From NCBI RefSeq assembly GCF_900088125.1, contig NZ_FLQT01000003.1:619071-683070 (forward strand): DNA of 64,000 nt, given 5' to 3'. Below the pieces are notes generated by a model. That model saw nothing but the letters and a program-made list of their open reading frames with translations. It had not been told where the DNA came from and did no database searches. The DNA comes from Peptoniphilus pacaensis (GTDB lineage Bacteria; Bacillota; Clostridia; Tissierellales; Peptoniphilaceae). The position numbers were made by a program, and so were the translations under genes. This document shows positions 16,573-26,300 of this stretch, piece by piece (within the stretch, counting starts at the first letter, position 1; each line of letters opens with the position of its first letter).

Positions 16573-17067
16573 ATGAAAAAAAAGTTTTTTCTTGCCGGCA
16601 TCATTCTTTTCGCCGTCTTATTGATCCTCGTGGAAAGTAATCCAAGTAGAAGTAAAAGAGTGCGCATGAAAGAGGTCAGGCAATTTACAGAGACCATGTG
16701 CCGTTCCGATGAACATATAAAAGACTTAAAGTTCTACTTTCAAAGACCCACTTTGAGAGCGGAGATGGTCTATGAGGGGCCCTTAGATAAAGAAAAGCTG
16801 ATTTCCATTATGGAAGATTTTAAGGCCTTGGTCGATGTGGAATTCATGCAAAAAATCGGCGATAACTATTGGGGCGGCGCTCGACCCTCCGATTTTATTT
16901 TATATATTTATTCCGGCAAAGATAAAGAGGGAAATAATTACGATTATCTGATTTTCAGTCAATATAATAAGACATACAGATCCGATGAAAACCCCGACAA
17001 TATCGACGGCTACAAGACGTGGACGATCGGCGGCGCAGAAAATGAAGGGGTACTCTATAAAAACTAA
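16573..17067 (+). CDS. membrane-anchored or secreted protein of unknown function
   Basis: 164 residues. An N-terminal KKK followed by FFLAGIILFAVLLILV is a signal anchor or uncleaved signal sequence; the remaining ~140 residues are hydrophilic and would face outside. No family recognised; segments such as FILYIYSGKDKEGNNYDYLIFSQYNK suggest a beta-rich small domain. ATG 16573 follows CGGAGG; an ORF start at 16525 lacks a ribosome site. Base composition is lower in GC than the neighbouring operons. It diverges from the pyrophosphatase-like gene and converges on the exported protease-like gene. Confidence 0.7.
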   Translation: MKKKFFLAGIILFAVLLILVESNPSRSKRVRMKEVRQFTETMCRSDEHIKDLKFYFQRPTLRAEMVYEGPLDKEKLISIMEDFKALVDVEFMQKIGDNYWGGARPSDFILYIYSGKDKEGNNYDYLIFSQYNKTYRSDENPDNIDGYKTWTIGGAENEGVLYKN

Positions 17068-18541
17068 GTCGACAAAAAACTGTGCAAGGGTAACATCTAT
17101 AAAAGATGATAACCAAGCACCGCTTTATATTCAAAACTTCTAGAGATTTAGATCAATTACTTGCGCCTCATATACGTGGCTCCTCTTACATAACCGGAAA
17201 GAATTGCGTCTAAATTTACAGACCTTCTATCCCCCCATGTCGAGAGGGCAATGTATTGCTCATTTGTTGAACCACTTTTAAAATATTTTGTTATCGTAAT
17301 CCAGTGCTTATTCAGATTTTTTCCACTACCGTCAACCCAAATTAACATGGGGACGGGTTGGTTGGCTCTCAACGCCGCTTTAATATTTGCGGTATAATTA
17401 GAACTGAATGTTTGTGCTTCTAAATTTGAATAACCTTTATCCTTGAAAAATCTATTAGCTGCTGTATTATAATTGGCGACAAATGGAATCCCAAACAGGC
17501 CAGGTGACAGATAGCCGGCAGCCAATCCTTCCATCTTACTTCTGTAAGTATTATAATTGACCGATAAATTAGTAACACCATCATTATATAACCGCGGATA
17601 TCCGTTTTTTGCCAAGTGGGATACCACATTGGTCAACGCTATGACCCCACAACCTTTTTTCCTGTTGACTTGATCGTTAAACCACCTTTGGTTTCCACCA
17701 TAATATTTTTTACCCTTGTCATCAATGAGTTTAACAAAATTTTTCTCATTTTTTAACTCAACACTTACATTGCCTACTGATGCAGAAATATCATCTTCTT
17801 TTTCTAAATTGTCACTACTAAATGTAGTTTTGGGAACCGAAACGATATCTTCAGCAACAACATCGTTGCTCAGCATATATTGATCACGTTCCTCTTTTGT
17901 TAATATGGTAAAAGGAAAGATAAAATAGAGTGATGAACTTTCCGACAATTTTTTCCTTATTTTCTCCAGTGAATCACCATATTCTGCTGTAACAAGAACT
18001 CTTGGATTTTCAGCGTTAGCATCCACAACTATATATCCATGATCGGTTAACACTAAATATGCCACTAAATTATCTTCCATATCAAATAAATTATAGACTT
18101 TTCCTTTTAATAGTTCCAAAGTGTCACGCTTAAAACCATGATTTACTATACTTTCTCCATCAAATTCAATTTTAAACGTATCTGCTATTTTGATCGCATC
18201 TATCTTATTAATGATGTGTCGAATTTCTTGTTTTTCTGGCACGTTAATTTCTTTAAAACTTTCAGCAAGAACCGATGACTCGCTGGAAAGTAGTAACAGA
18301 AATACCATTAACAAATATATTCCTTTCCTGAACGTTTTTTTCATCTACAATCATCCTCCTTAAGCATTTCATAGTAGAACTTCCAATTTTCAGCTCTTAA
18401 TGACTAAATTGCATTATTTAATATTCTAATCCTATTGAAAACAACTAAACGAAGCCACTTTTCAAAAGCCATATAATACTTTCAAGCATGGTCATGCAAA
18501 CCACTTGACCTTACTTTTAATCACAAACCATTGCACTACCC
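17068..18541. other. AT-rich island
   Basis: From the end of the 16573 gene to the terminator at 18542 the sequence is visibly AT-rich, with third positions mostly A or T, whereas flanking genes use mostly G or C. It holds the exported protease-like gene and about 200 bases of upstream sequence with no other gene. No integrase, repeat or att site marks its ends. Confidence 0.6.
17157..18344 (-). CDS. secreted papain-like cysteine protease candidate with propeptide
   Basis: 395 residues. Signal peptide (KKTFRKGIYLLMVFLLLL, cleavage near residue 27), then a region with AYLVLTDHGYIVVDAN that resembles propeptides of C10/streptopain-type enzymes, then a catalytic-like domain from about residue 210. 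There KKGCGVIALTNVV supplies a candidate nucleophile Cys232, NKHWITITKY a His347, and LSTWGDRR a third polar residue, as in C39-like/papain folds. The gene is strikingly AT-rich beside its neighbours and has no partner. Start follows AAGGAGG. Protease activity is inferred; a non-enzymatic adhesin fold is possible. Confidence 0.65.
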   Translation of the reverse strand: MKKTFRKGIYLLMVFLLLLSSESSVLAESFKEINVPEKQEIRHIINKIDAIKIADTFKIEFDGESIVNHGFKRDTLELLKGKVYNLFDMEDNLVAYLVLTDHGYIVVDANAENPRVLVTAEYGDSLEKIRKKLSESSSLYFIFPFTILTKEERDQYMLSNDVVAEDIVSVPKTTFSSDNLEKEDDISASVGNVSVELKNEKNFVKLIDDKGKKYYGGNQRWFNDQVNRKKGCGVIALTNVVSHLAKNGYPRLYNDGVTNLSVNYNTYRSKMEGLAAGYLSPGLFGIPFVANYNTAANRFFKDKGYSNLEAQTFSSNYTANIKAALRANQPVPMLIWVDGSGKNLNKHWITITKYFKSGSTNEQYIALSTWGDRRSVNLDAILSGYVRGATYMRRK

Positions 18542-18573
18542 AAAAAGCCCGACCCCCTAGGATCGGACTTTTT
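18542..18573 (-). terminator. terminator after flavodiiron gene
   Basis: Stem around AAGTCCGATCC/GGGTCGGGCTT (with G-T pairs) followed by T5 on the minus strand, directly after the flavodiiron protein stop. Confidence 0.8.
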
Positions 18574-18583
18574 AATCGAAGGT

Positions 18584-19819
18584 TTATGCTTGCGCTTTTT
18601 CTTTTTCTTCCTTGATTTTTGCGAAGGATTCGACGATGGAATCGGCCAGGCCGTCCAATTCTTTTTCCGTGGAGTCGGTTAAAGAGGAGGATACGGTGAC
18701 TTCGCCGCCCAGGGTATCCATGAGCTTCATGTTCTTGTCTAAGAATTCTTCCATCAAGGTGCCCGCTTGCGGTGCCCAAGTTCCGTTTTCGATAATGCCG
18801 ACGGTGCGGTTTTGCAGGTTCAGCATGCGAATTTCGTTGAGGAATTGGTGCATGACGGGATAGATTTCCAAGTTGTAGGTAACCGATGCCAGCACGATGT
18901 GGCTCAGGCGGAACGCTTCGGATACCAGGTAGCTGACGTGGGTTTTGGACACGTCGTACATGTGGACATTGGTCATGCCCCGTTCGCAAAGTTTGGTGGC
19001 CAAGCATTGTGCGGCGTATTCCGTGTTGCCGTACATGGAGGCGTAAACCAAGAGCACGCCGTCTTCTTCCGGTTCGTAGCGAGACCATTTGTCGTATTTT
19101 TCGATGAAGTAGCCCAGATCTTCTCTCCAGACCGGTCCGTGTAAGGGGCAGATCATCTTAATGTCGATGGTGCCGGCCTTCTTCAGAAGGTCTTGAACGT
19201 GGGGGCCGTACTTGCCGACGATGTTGGTCAGGTAGCGGCGAGCGTCGTCGAGCCAGTCGCGGTCGAAGTTGACTTCGTCTGCGAAAAGCTTGCCGTCCAA
19301 TGCGCCGAAGGTACCGAAGGCGTCGGCGGAGAAGAGGACGCCGTTGGTCACGTCAAAGCTGACCATGGCTTCGGGCCAGTGAACCATAGGTGCTGCGACC
19401 CAGGTGATTTCGTGTTTGCCGAAGCTCATAGCGTCGCCTTCGGCTACTTCGATTTCTTTGCCGTCGACATTAAAACCGAATTGACGCATCATCATAAAGG
19501 CCCGTTCGTTGGAAATGACCTTGGCATTGGGATAGCGAAGCAAGACTTCGTCTAAGGATGCGGCGTGGTCGGGTTCCAAGTGGTTGATGATGACATAATC
19601 CAGATCGCGGCCGTCTAATACGTGTTCTACATTGTTTAAGAATTCCCGGCAAACAGCCCAGTCCACCGTATCGAAGAGGACGGTTTTTTCGTCCATGAGC
19701 AGGTAGGAGTTGTAGCTGACGCCACGGGGAATCGGGTGAATATTTTCAAACAGGTGCAGGCGGTGTTCGTTGGCGCCTACCCAGTATAAATCGTCGGTGA
19801 CTTTTCTAACGGTATACAT
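18584..19819 (-). CDS. A-type flavodiiron protein (FprA family)
   Basis: Reduces O2 to water (or NO to N2O) in anaerobes, with electrons from rubredoxin. The beta-lactamase-like diiron domain shows NHLEPDHA (His80, Glu82, Asp84, His85), His147 in MVHWPE, Asp166 in FSADAFG and His227 in CPLHGP, the complete ligand set. From about residue 254 a flavodoxin domain follows (VYASMYGNTEYAA, FMN phosphate loop). Length 411 residues is typical. It is 17 bases downstream of an acyl-CoA dehydrogenase fusion that carries a rubredoxin domain, which is a ready-made electron donor. Confidence 0.95.
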   Translation of the reverse strand: MYTVRKVTDDLYWVGANEHRLHLFENIHPIPRGVSYNSYLLMDEKTVLFDTVDWAVCREFLNNVEHVLDGRDLDYVIINHLEPDHAASLDEVLLRYPNAKVISNERAFMMMRQFGFNVDGKEIEVAEGDAMSFGKHEITWVAAPMVHWPEAMVSFDVTNGVLFSADAFGTFGALDGKLFADEVNFDRDWLDDARRYLTNIVGKYGPHVQDLLKKAGTIDIKMICPLHGPVWREDLGYFIEKYDKWSRYEPEEDGVLLVYASMYGNTEYAAQCLATKLCERGMTNVHMYDVSKTHVSYLVSEAFRLSHIVLASVTYNLEIYPVMHQFLNEIRMLNLQNRTVGIIENGTWAPQAGTLMEEFLDKNMKLMDTLGGEVTVSSSLTDSTEKELDGLADSIVESFAKIKEEKEKAQA

Positions 19820-19836
19820 TGCTTACCTCCTAATCC

Positions 19837-21768
19837 TTATTTAAAGGTACGATCTTCGGGGAAGTCGACTTTGATGAAATTATCTTTTTCTTCGCCGCAT
19901 TTCGGGCAGATGTATTCATCGGGCAGCTTGTCGAAGGGGGTTCCTTCTTCGATTTCGCTTTCTTCGTCGCCCCGTTCGGGATTGTATTCGTAGCCGCAGC
20001 CTTGGCAGACGTAGATATCGTCCTTCGGTGCGGTCTTTCTCGGTTTGGAGCGTTTCATCTTGACCATTTCAGGTGCTTCGCCCTTGCCTTCCGTACCTAA
20101 TGCTTCGATGATCAGGGGTGCCACTTCTTCGATGTCGCCGACAATGCCGTAGTCGCAGTTCTTGAAGATCATGGCGTTGGGGGCGTTGTTAATGGCGACG
20201 ATGGTGGCCGCATCTTTAATGCCCTTTAAGTGTTGGCCGGCGCCGGAAATACCGCAGGCTACATAGAGATTGCCGCGGAATTTTTGACCGGACATACCGA
20301 CGTAGCGTTCGATGGGGAGAACTTTGTCGGTTTCGGCGACGGGACGGGAGGAGCCGATGGCGGCGCCGAAGGCACGTGCCAAGTCTTCTGCCAAATCCTT
20401 GTTGCCGTTAAAGCCTTTACCCATGGAGACCACGCGTTCCGCATCGACGATGGGCGTCATCAGATCGATACCGACGCTGAAGTCGTAGCCGTCTTTTTGA
20501 AGGGCGGCGATTAAGTTCTTGACGTTTTCTTCTTGATTATCGCTGTCGAAGATTTCTTTTTTGCGGATGCCGGTGATGGGGCCCTTGCCCGATGCTTTCT
20601 TGGCGCCGCCGCCTGCGGAGCGGGCAGCCTTGCCGATGATGTTTGCGGCAATAACGACACGTTGAATTTCGTTGGTACCTTCGTAAATGGTGGTAATCTT
20701 GGCGTCTCTGTAGGCGCGTTCCACTTCCATACCCTTCATGAAGCCGCTGCCGCCGTAAATTTGCAGAGCGTCGTTGACAACTTCAAGAGCCATGTCGGAA
20801 GCGAACATTTTTGCTTCAGCTGCTTGCAAACCGTAACGTTCGCCGTTGGATTTCATTTCCGCAGCACGGTAGATGAGCATACGAGCGGCGTCGATCTTGG
20901 TGTACATATCGGCGAGCTTAAAGGAAATGCCTTGGTTGGCTGCCAAAGGTTGACCGAATTGAATCCGTTCCTTGGAATAAGCCAGGGCGTGTTCGTAAGC
21001 GCCTTGAGCGATACCTAATGCTTGTGCGGCAATACCGATACGGCCGCCGTCCAAGGTGGCCATGGCGATGTTAAAGCCCTTGCCTTCTTTGCCCAGGAGG
21101 TTTTCCTTGGGTACGCGAACATTGTTAAAGTGCAGTTCCGCCGTGGTGGAGGAACGGATACCCAATTTGTCGTAGTGATCGGAGAAGGTGAAGCCTTCGA
21201 AATCTTTTTCGACGATAAAGGCACTGATGCCGTGGGTACCGATGTCCGGCGTGGTGACGGCGAAGACGACGTAAGTGTCTGCAGCCGGTGCATTGGTGAT
21301 GAAAATCTTTTGGCCGTTTAAGATGTAGTGGTCTCCGTCTAAGACGGCGGTGGTTTCCGTTTCACCTGCGTCGGAGCCGGCATTGGTTTCCGTCAAGCCG
21401 AAAGCGCCGACTTTTTCGCCCTTAGCCAAGGGAATCAGGTATTTTTGTTTTTGTTCTTCCGTTCCGAAATGATCGATGGGATAAGTACCCAAGGAGGTGT
21501 GAGCGGATAAAATAACGCCGACGCCCCCATCGACGCGGGAAAGTTCTTCAACGGCAATGGCGTAGGAAATAACATCGGCCCCTGCTCCGCCGTATTCTTC
21601 GGCAGTGGGAAGACCCATAATGCCCAGATCCGCCATTTGCGCAACGATGTCTTCCGGGTATTTGTTTTCACGGTCGAGCTCAAAAGCGACCGGTGCGACA
21701 ACGGTTTCCGCGAACTCGCGAACTTTCTTTCTCAGCGCTTCGTGCGCTTCGTTTGTTTTGAATAACAT
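19837..21768 (-). CDS. acyl-CoA dehydrogenase / EtfA domain II / rubredoxin fusion
   Basis: 643 residues in three parts. Residues 1-385 are a short-chain acyl-CoA dehydrogenase ([19 protein letters not shown], catalytic Glu363 in TIYEGTNEI). Residues about 405-560 match the FAD-binding second domain of EtfA ([47 protein letters not shown]); the N-terminal EtfA domain and EtfB are absent. Residues 584-635 are a rubredoxin with CQGCGY and CPKCG (Cys588, 591, 621, 624). The start ATG 21768 follows AGGAGG. Electrons from butyryl-CoA-type substrates could pass FAD to FAD to rubredoxin and on to the flavodiiron protein encoded next. Confidence 0.93.
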   Translation of the reverse strand: MLFKTNEAHEALRKKVREFAETVVAPVAFELDRENKYPEDIVAQMADLGIMGLPTAEEYGGAGADVISYAIAVEELSRVDGGVGVILSAHTSLGTYPIDHFGTEEQKQKYLIPLAKGEKVGAFGLTETNAGSDAGETETTAVLDGDHYILNGQKIFITNAPAADTYVVFAVTTPDIGTHGISAFIVEKDFEGFTFSDHYDKLGIRSSTTAELHFNNVRVPKENLLGKEGKGFNIAMATLDGGRIGIAAQALGIAQGAYEHALAYSKERIQFGQPLAANQGISFKLADMYTKIDAARMLIYRAAEMKSNGERYGLQAAEAKMFASDMALEVVNDALQIYGGSGFMKGMEVERAYRDAKITTIYEGTNEIQRVVIAANIIGKAARSAGGGAKKASGKGPITGIRKKEIFDSDNQEENVKNLIAALQKDGYDFSVGIDLMTPIVDAERVVSMGKGFNGNKDLAEDLARAFGAAIGSSRPVAETDKVLPIERYVGMSGQKFRGNLYVACGISGAGQHLKGIKDAATIVAINNAPNAMIFKNCDYGIVGDIEEVAPLIIEALGTEGKGEAPEMVKMKRSKPRKTAPKDDIYVCQGCGYEYNPERGDEESEIEEGTPFDKLPDEYICPKCGEEKDNFIKVDFPEDRTFK

Positions 21769-21854
21769 ATTTCCTCCTTGCAATCAATGTCACAGACTAC
21801 AATGCATGTGAGTGGCCGGTGTTGAAGCCGGAACAACAAACCGTACCGCTTGTG

Positions 21855-21892
21855 TATAGTTTTACTATAGCACAGGCATTTTCCGTTGTAAA
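21855..21892 (-). promoter_or_regulatory. promoter and inverted repeat upstream of dehydrogenase fusion
   Basis: Minus-strand TTTACA (plus 21887-21892), 17 bp, TATAGT (plus 21864-21869). The -10 is one arm of the perfect inverted repeat TATAGTTTTACTATA (21855-21869), a likely operator. The leader to the ATG is about 90 bases. Confidence 0.65.
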
Positions 21893-22221
21893 GCCGTTCC
21901 GATCATTGTTTTTTCGAAAAATCGCAGGATTTCTCGACTTTTTTCACCCGCCCCCACGTCATACATTAGGAATTTACCCCCGAAACATTTATTTACACTA
22001 CTTTTTTAATAAAATTTTAATTCCGCAGGTGCTGCATGAAAACCGTTTCTTCAGAAAAAGCAGCTCCTTTCCTTCCGTTGCACTTTCCCCGTTTTCCCGC
22101 CGGCGACGAGAGGCGATCCGGATCACCTCAATCGCCTATTCATCGGTCTTACCAATTTTTTATTTACTATTTTGTCGACCTTATTGTTTTCGCTCAAAGT
22201 CAAAGTTTTTCCCTTTTCCCA

Positions 22222-22250
22222 TTCACTTTTTTCCTTCTCGGGACTATAAT
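22222..22250 (+). promoter_or_regulatory. promoter of ldh
   Basis: TTCACT, 17-bp spacer, TATAAT, then about 38 bases to the ATG. No clear Rex-type TTGTNA...TNACAA box was recognised around it. Confidence 0.65.
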
Positions 22251-22288
22251 CAGAAACGAATTGAAAAAGAATTTAAAGGAGCTTGAAG

Positions 22289-23257
22289 ATGACAAATATG
22301 ATGAAAAACCCCAACGCAAAAGTAATCCTCGTCGGCGACGGATCCGTGGGATCCTCCTTCGCCTTTGCCATGACCTTAAAAGGCCTGGGCCGCGAACTGG
22401 GCATTATCGACGTGAACACGAAGAAAGCCCAAGGTGACGCCATGGACTTAACCGCCGCTTTAACCTACAACGCCGCAAAGACCATTTACGCCGCCGAATA
22501 CAGCGACTGTGCCGATGCCGACATCGTCGTCATTACCGCCGGCGCGCCCCAAAAACCCGGCGAAAGCCGCTTGGACCTGGTACACAAAAACCTGGCCATC
22601 GTCAAAGACGTGGTGGAACAAATTATGGAATCGGGCTTTAACGGCATCTTCCTCGTGGCCGCCAACCCGGTAGACATTTTGACCTACGCCGTCTTAAAGA
22701 TCTCCGGCTTCCCGAAAGAACGGGTCATCTCTTCCGGCACGTCTTTGGACTCCGCCCGCTTCTGCGACGAAATCTCCCGCTACCTGGATCTGGATGCCCG
22801 GGACGTTTCCGCCAGCATCATGGGCGAACACGGCGACACCTCCTTCCCCGTATGGAGCCAAGCATCCATCGGCGGCCGCCACTTAGACGAATGGCTCGCC
22901 GAAAAGACCGACGACATCGACGCCGCCAAAGAAAAAATCTACACCGACGTTCGCGACAAGGCCTACCGCATCATCGACGCCAAAGGCGCCACCTACTACG
23001 GCGTGGCCACCGTCCTTGCAAAAATTTGCCGCATCATCATCGAAGACTCCCACTCCATCATTACCGTGGGCGCCTACCTGGACGGCGAATACGGCTGCGA
23101 CGACATCTACATGGGCACTCCCGTGGTCCTGAGCCGCAACGGCATCCAAAAAATCATCGAAGTCCCCTTGAACGAAAAAGAACAAGAACAAATGCAAATT
23201 TCCTACAATGCATTGAAAGAAGTTCAAGAACAAGGCATGGAAAGACTCGGCCTGTAA
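22289..23257 (+). CDS. ldh: L-lactate dehydrogenase
   Basis: Reduces pyruvate to L-lactate with NADH. The 322-residue protein shows the Rossmann motif VILVGDGSVGSSFAF, an acidic residue (IIDVN) that selects NAD, AGAPQKPGESR with the mobile loop, VAANPVDILTY, SSGTSLDSARF and catalytic His in MGEHGDTSFPVWS. The last distinguishes lactate from malate dehydrogenases only partly, but the GAPQKPGESRL loop favours LDH. An ORF start at TTG 22283 exists; ATG 22289 has AAAGGAG six bases before it. Monocistronic, with its own promoter and terminator. Confidence 0.95.
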   Translation: MTNMMKNPNAKVILVGDGSVGSSFAFAMTLKGLGRELGIIDVNTKKAQGDAMDLTAALTYNAAKTIYAAEYSDCADADIVVITAGAPQKPGESRLDLVHKNLAIVKDVVEQIMESGFNGIFLVAANPVDILTYAVLKISGFPKERVISSGTSLDSARFCDEISRYLDLDARDVSASIMGEHGDTSFPVWSQASIGGRHLDEWLAEKTDDIDAAKEKIYTDVRDKAYRIIDAKGATYYGVATVLAKICRIIIEDSHSIITVGAYLDGEYGCDDIYMGTPVVLSRNGIQKIIEVPLNEKEQEQMQISYNALKEVQEQGMERLGL

Positions 23258-23290
23258 TCGAAAAAACATTCCTCATAAAACATTCCTCAA

Positions 23291-23319
23291 AAAAAAGCGT
23301 CCCGCGGGACGCTTTTTTT
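23291..23319 (+). terminator. terminator after ldh
   Basis: Perfect palindrome GCGTCCCGCGGGACGC flanked by A6 and T7; works on either strand. Confidence 0.92.
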
Positions 23320-23340
23320 GTGGGATAAAATTTTCATACA

Positions 23341-23368
23341 AAAAACGGGCACCTGATGATGCCCGTTT
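23341..23368 (-). terminator. terminator after large SLH protein gene
   Basis: Stem AAACGGGCA/TGCCCGTTT with an eight-base loop and a T run on the minus strand, next to the stop at 23373. Confidence 0.85.
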
Positions 23369-23372
23369 CATT

Positions 23373-26300
23373 TTATCTGCGTTCGAGGTGATTCAGTTGA
23401 ATCCACGTTTCGTTTTTGCCGTCGGGTTTTCTCGTGTAATCGTGGCCATTGGTAGCTTCCGTAATGGGATAGAAGGCCCAGTGGCTTTCGTTTACATCCG
23501 TAAAGTTTATAATGGCTTGACGATTGGCTTGTACCCAGTCCTTATCGGCGAAACGATTCAGAACCTGATTGGTCAGGGCCGCAACTTCCGAGCGCTTAAT
23601 ACTTTGCGTGGGACGGAAGGTGTTGTCTTCGTAGCCTGCGATCCATCCCTTGCCGTAAGCGGCGGCGATGGCGTCGTGAGCCCAGTAATCATTCGCCACG
23701 TCGGTAAAGGCCATGGGCGCCGGGCTGAGTTTGTCGAAACGGGTAGCGATGGCCGCAAATTCCGCCCGAGTGATTTCCCCTTGGGGACGGAAGCTGCCGT
23801 CTTCGTAGCCCTTCAATATGCCTGCCGCTTCTGCCTTGGCAATGTAGTCGTAATACCAGGCGCCGGGCGCCACGTCCTTAAAGGATGCGGCGGAAGCATC
23901 CGGTGCTTTTTCCATGAGGCGAACGAACATCGCCGCTACTTCTGCCCGAGTCATGGATTTGTCGGGGCGGAAGGTGCTGTCCGGATAGCCGAAGAGATAG
24001 GCGAAGTGATCCTTGGTGTTCAGCTTGACCGAGGGCACGAAATAGCTTTGCCCACCGGGCTTTGCCGGCGTCGGCGGCGTTACGGGTTTTTCAATCTTCT
24101 TCCATTGGGCATAGACCGTCACATCCTCATTTACAAGAGAATCTTTAGTGAAGGCCGCGCCCTTGCCGTCAGCCGCCGTGTTCCAGCCCAAAAATTCATA
24201 GCCCGAACGTTGGGGATTTGGCGGGAATTTGTCGGCGAGTCCAAGGCCCAAAGTTCCCTCGACTTCTTTATACTTACCGGCCGCATTTCCGTCATCCTTC
24301 TTGTAGTTTAAATCAAAGATGACTTTTCCTACCTTTGCAGGACTCGGTATGCCTAGGATATCGTAAGTGACCTTGTTGCTTCGAATGGCCATATGGCGCG
24401 CGCAGTATTTTTCTAAGGTCGCCTTGGAAAAATCGGTGCCTGTTGCGATGGTATCTTTATCTTTCGAGAATCCTTCTAAAGTCAATCCACCATTATTTTT
24501 TACATAATCGAAGTCTTTGTAAGGCAGAGTCACCTTTTCAGGACTTGCATCCTTCTCCCAATAATCTTTCTGGAAGGTTCTATGTGCAATCTCGATTTCG
24601 CCAATGGGCTTGTCAGGGTTCGTCTTGTCAAAGCTTTGTGAGCCGTCCGGTTGATCGGACACATAAATGGGCCAAGCCGTGCGCTTGCCGTCTTTTACTT
24701 CCACATAGTAATTGGTGTTTTCATCAAATTTCGAGTAGCCCATGCCCTCGAGATAATTGTTGGCCGTAATCACATTTTGAGCGCCGTCGTCCGTATAGTT
24801 AGCTATAACAGTGAAGCCCTTTAATCTTCCGCCGAAAAGTATTCCCACAGATCCGTTAATTCTATTTTTGTCCGGATATTCAGATATCATCTTTCCGCCC
24901 ACATAAGCCGCAGAATCGAAAACATCCACCGGACGTACACCCGTTCTTCCTTGGGAATCTTGGAACACTTTCCCTCGAACGACGCCGATAAATCCGGCAC
25001 TTGTATTTCCTAAAATAGGTGCTCCTTGAGCATTAAAAGACGGTGCTGTTGTTTGTCCTTTTACATCTCCAAAGACTAGGGATGTTGAGTTTTTTACCTC
25101 GGGATTCAATGTACCAGAATGAGCTTGAATCTTTCCTGCATAACCGCCTATGGTAACAGGTCCTTTGTTTTCTGTTGCAGTTAAGTCTTCGCCAATTTGT
25201 GCGGCATTATTGTCATCAGTGCAATCAAAGGCGATTCCTCTAAAGCCCCCGACGTTGACGTAATTTCCGTTGGTTACATTAATGGAATCATTGACGAAAG
25301 CCGATGAATTTCTAATGGCGTCGCCGTTTCCATAAGCTGCGAATCCCGCAACATTGAGATGATTTCCTCCGCCGTCGACTTCGATGGACTTGATGCAAGC
25401 GGACGAATTTAAAATCTTTCCTGCGTTTTCGGCGACAAATCCGCCGACTTTTGCATCTTCCGATACCTTTAGTGCAATTGGTGCTTTAATCCTCACGCTG
25501 CAGTTTTCTATTGTTCCCGCATTGTACCCTGTAAATCCGCCTAGCCAAACTTTGCTCTTGCCCTCTTGGCCGTCGGAGTTAACAATAATCTCAGGTTCAA
25601 TATGAACATTCTTTACCACAGGTGCCACATAAAATTTACGCTTGTCGGTCTCTTTAGGATTGCTGTGGTGTTTATGGGTGCGAATTTCCGTGGCAAAACC
25701 GGCGACCTCGGCGGGGTGCGTCGTCGTAATAGGCCCTACTTCCGTCGTATTCTTTTCGCCGTCGTATTCCGTCACGTTCGTGGCGACACCGGCCGCGTAA
25801 TCTTCTAAGGAATCGACGAAAATACCTCCCGGTACACTGACCTTGTTCTTTTCTCCCTTTAGAAAATGCAAGTAGGGCGCAGCGTATGCAAAGTTATCTT
25901 TTGCAGTAGATTTAATTGAATTTGCCGAAAACTCATTGTTATTGCCGGTAAAGTAGCCCCAGAGATACGCTCTCGAAAAAGCAGCTTTTGTCACTTGTCC
26001 ATAAGCCGATTTTGCTACGATGTCACCGTTGATTTTAATTTTGTTATTGGAAAAATCATCAAAATTTCTTAGACCGGACTCCATGGTGTTCAGCATGCCG
26101 CCGACGGCTTCCGTTCCGATGACGATATTCGTGTTAAACTTCGGTGCTTTCGTGGACTCGGCGTAGATATCTCCGCCCACAGTGACTTCGACATTTTTTA
26201 TGGTCTGCGGGTATTTTTCCAAACTGTTTTCATCGGTTAAGCCCGATTCGCCCGGTCCCTTATGGTTATTTATATAGTCCCATAAACCAATGCCTGCGGC

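Larger units (their letters stand above)
21784..22288. other. intergenic region between divergent fusion gene and ldh
   Basis: About 500 bases hold the leftward promoter at 21855-21892 and the rightward ldh promoter at 22222-22250. Between them I see no RNA gene, hairpin or conserved ORF; a 155-codon open frame on the plus strand has no ribosome site and an unlikely composition. Confidence 0.6.

Noticed and set aside
17068-18541. Mobile element
   Set aside because: AT-rich, but without transposase, integrase, terminal repeats or an att site; kept as a composition anomaly only.
22150-22260. Rex operator before ldh
   Set aside because: No inverted TTGTNA/TNACAA pattern was found; calling it would go beyond the sequence.
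21819-22286. 155-codon open frame on the plus strand between the dehydrogenase fusion and ldh
   Set aside because: Codes for a Phe/Arg/Ser-rich sequence without homology, lacks a ribosome site and overlaps both promoters; probably chance.
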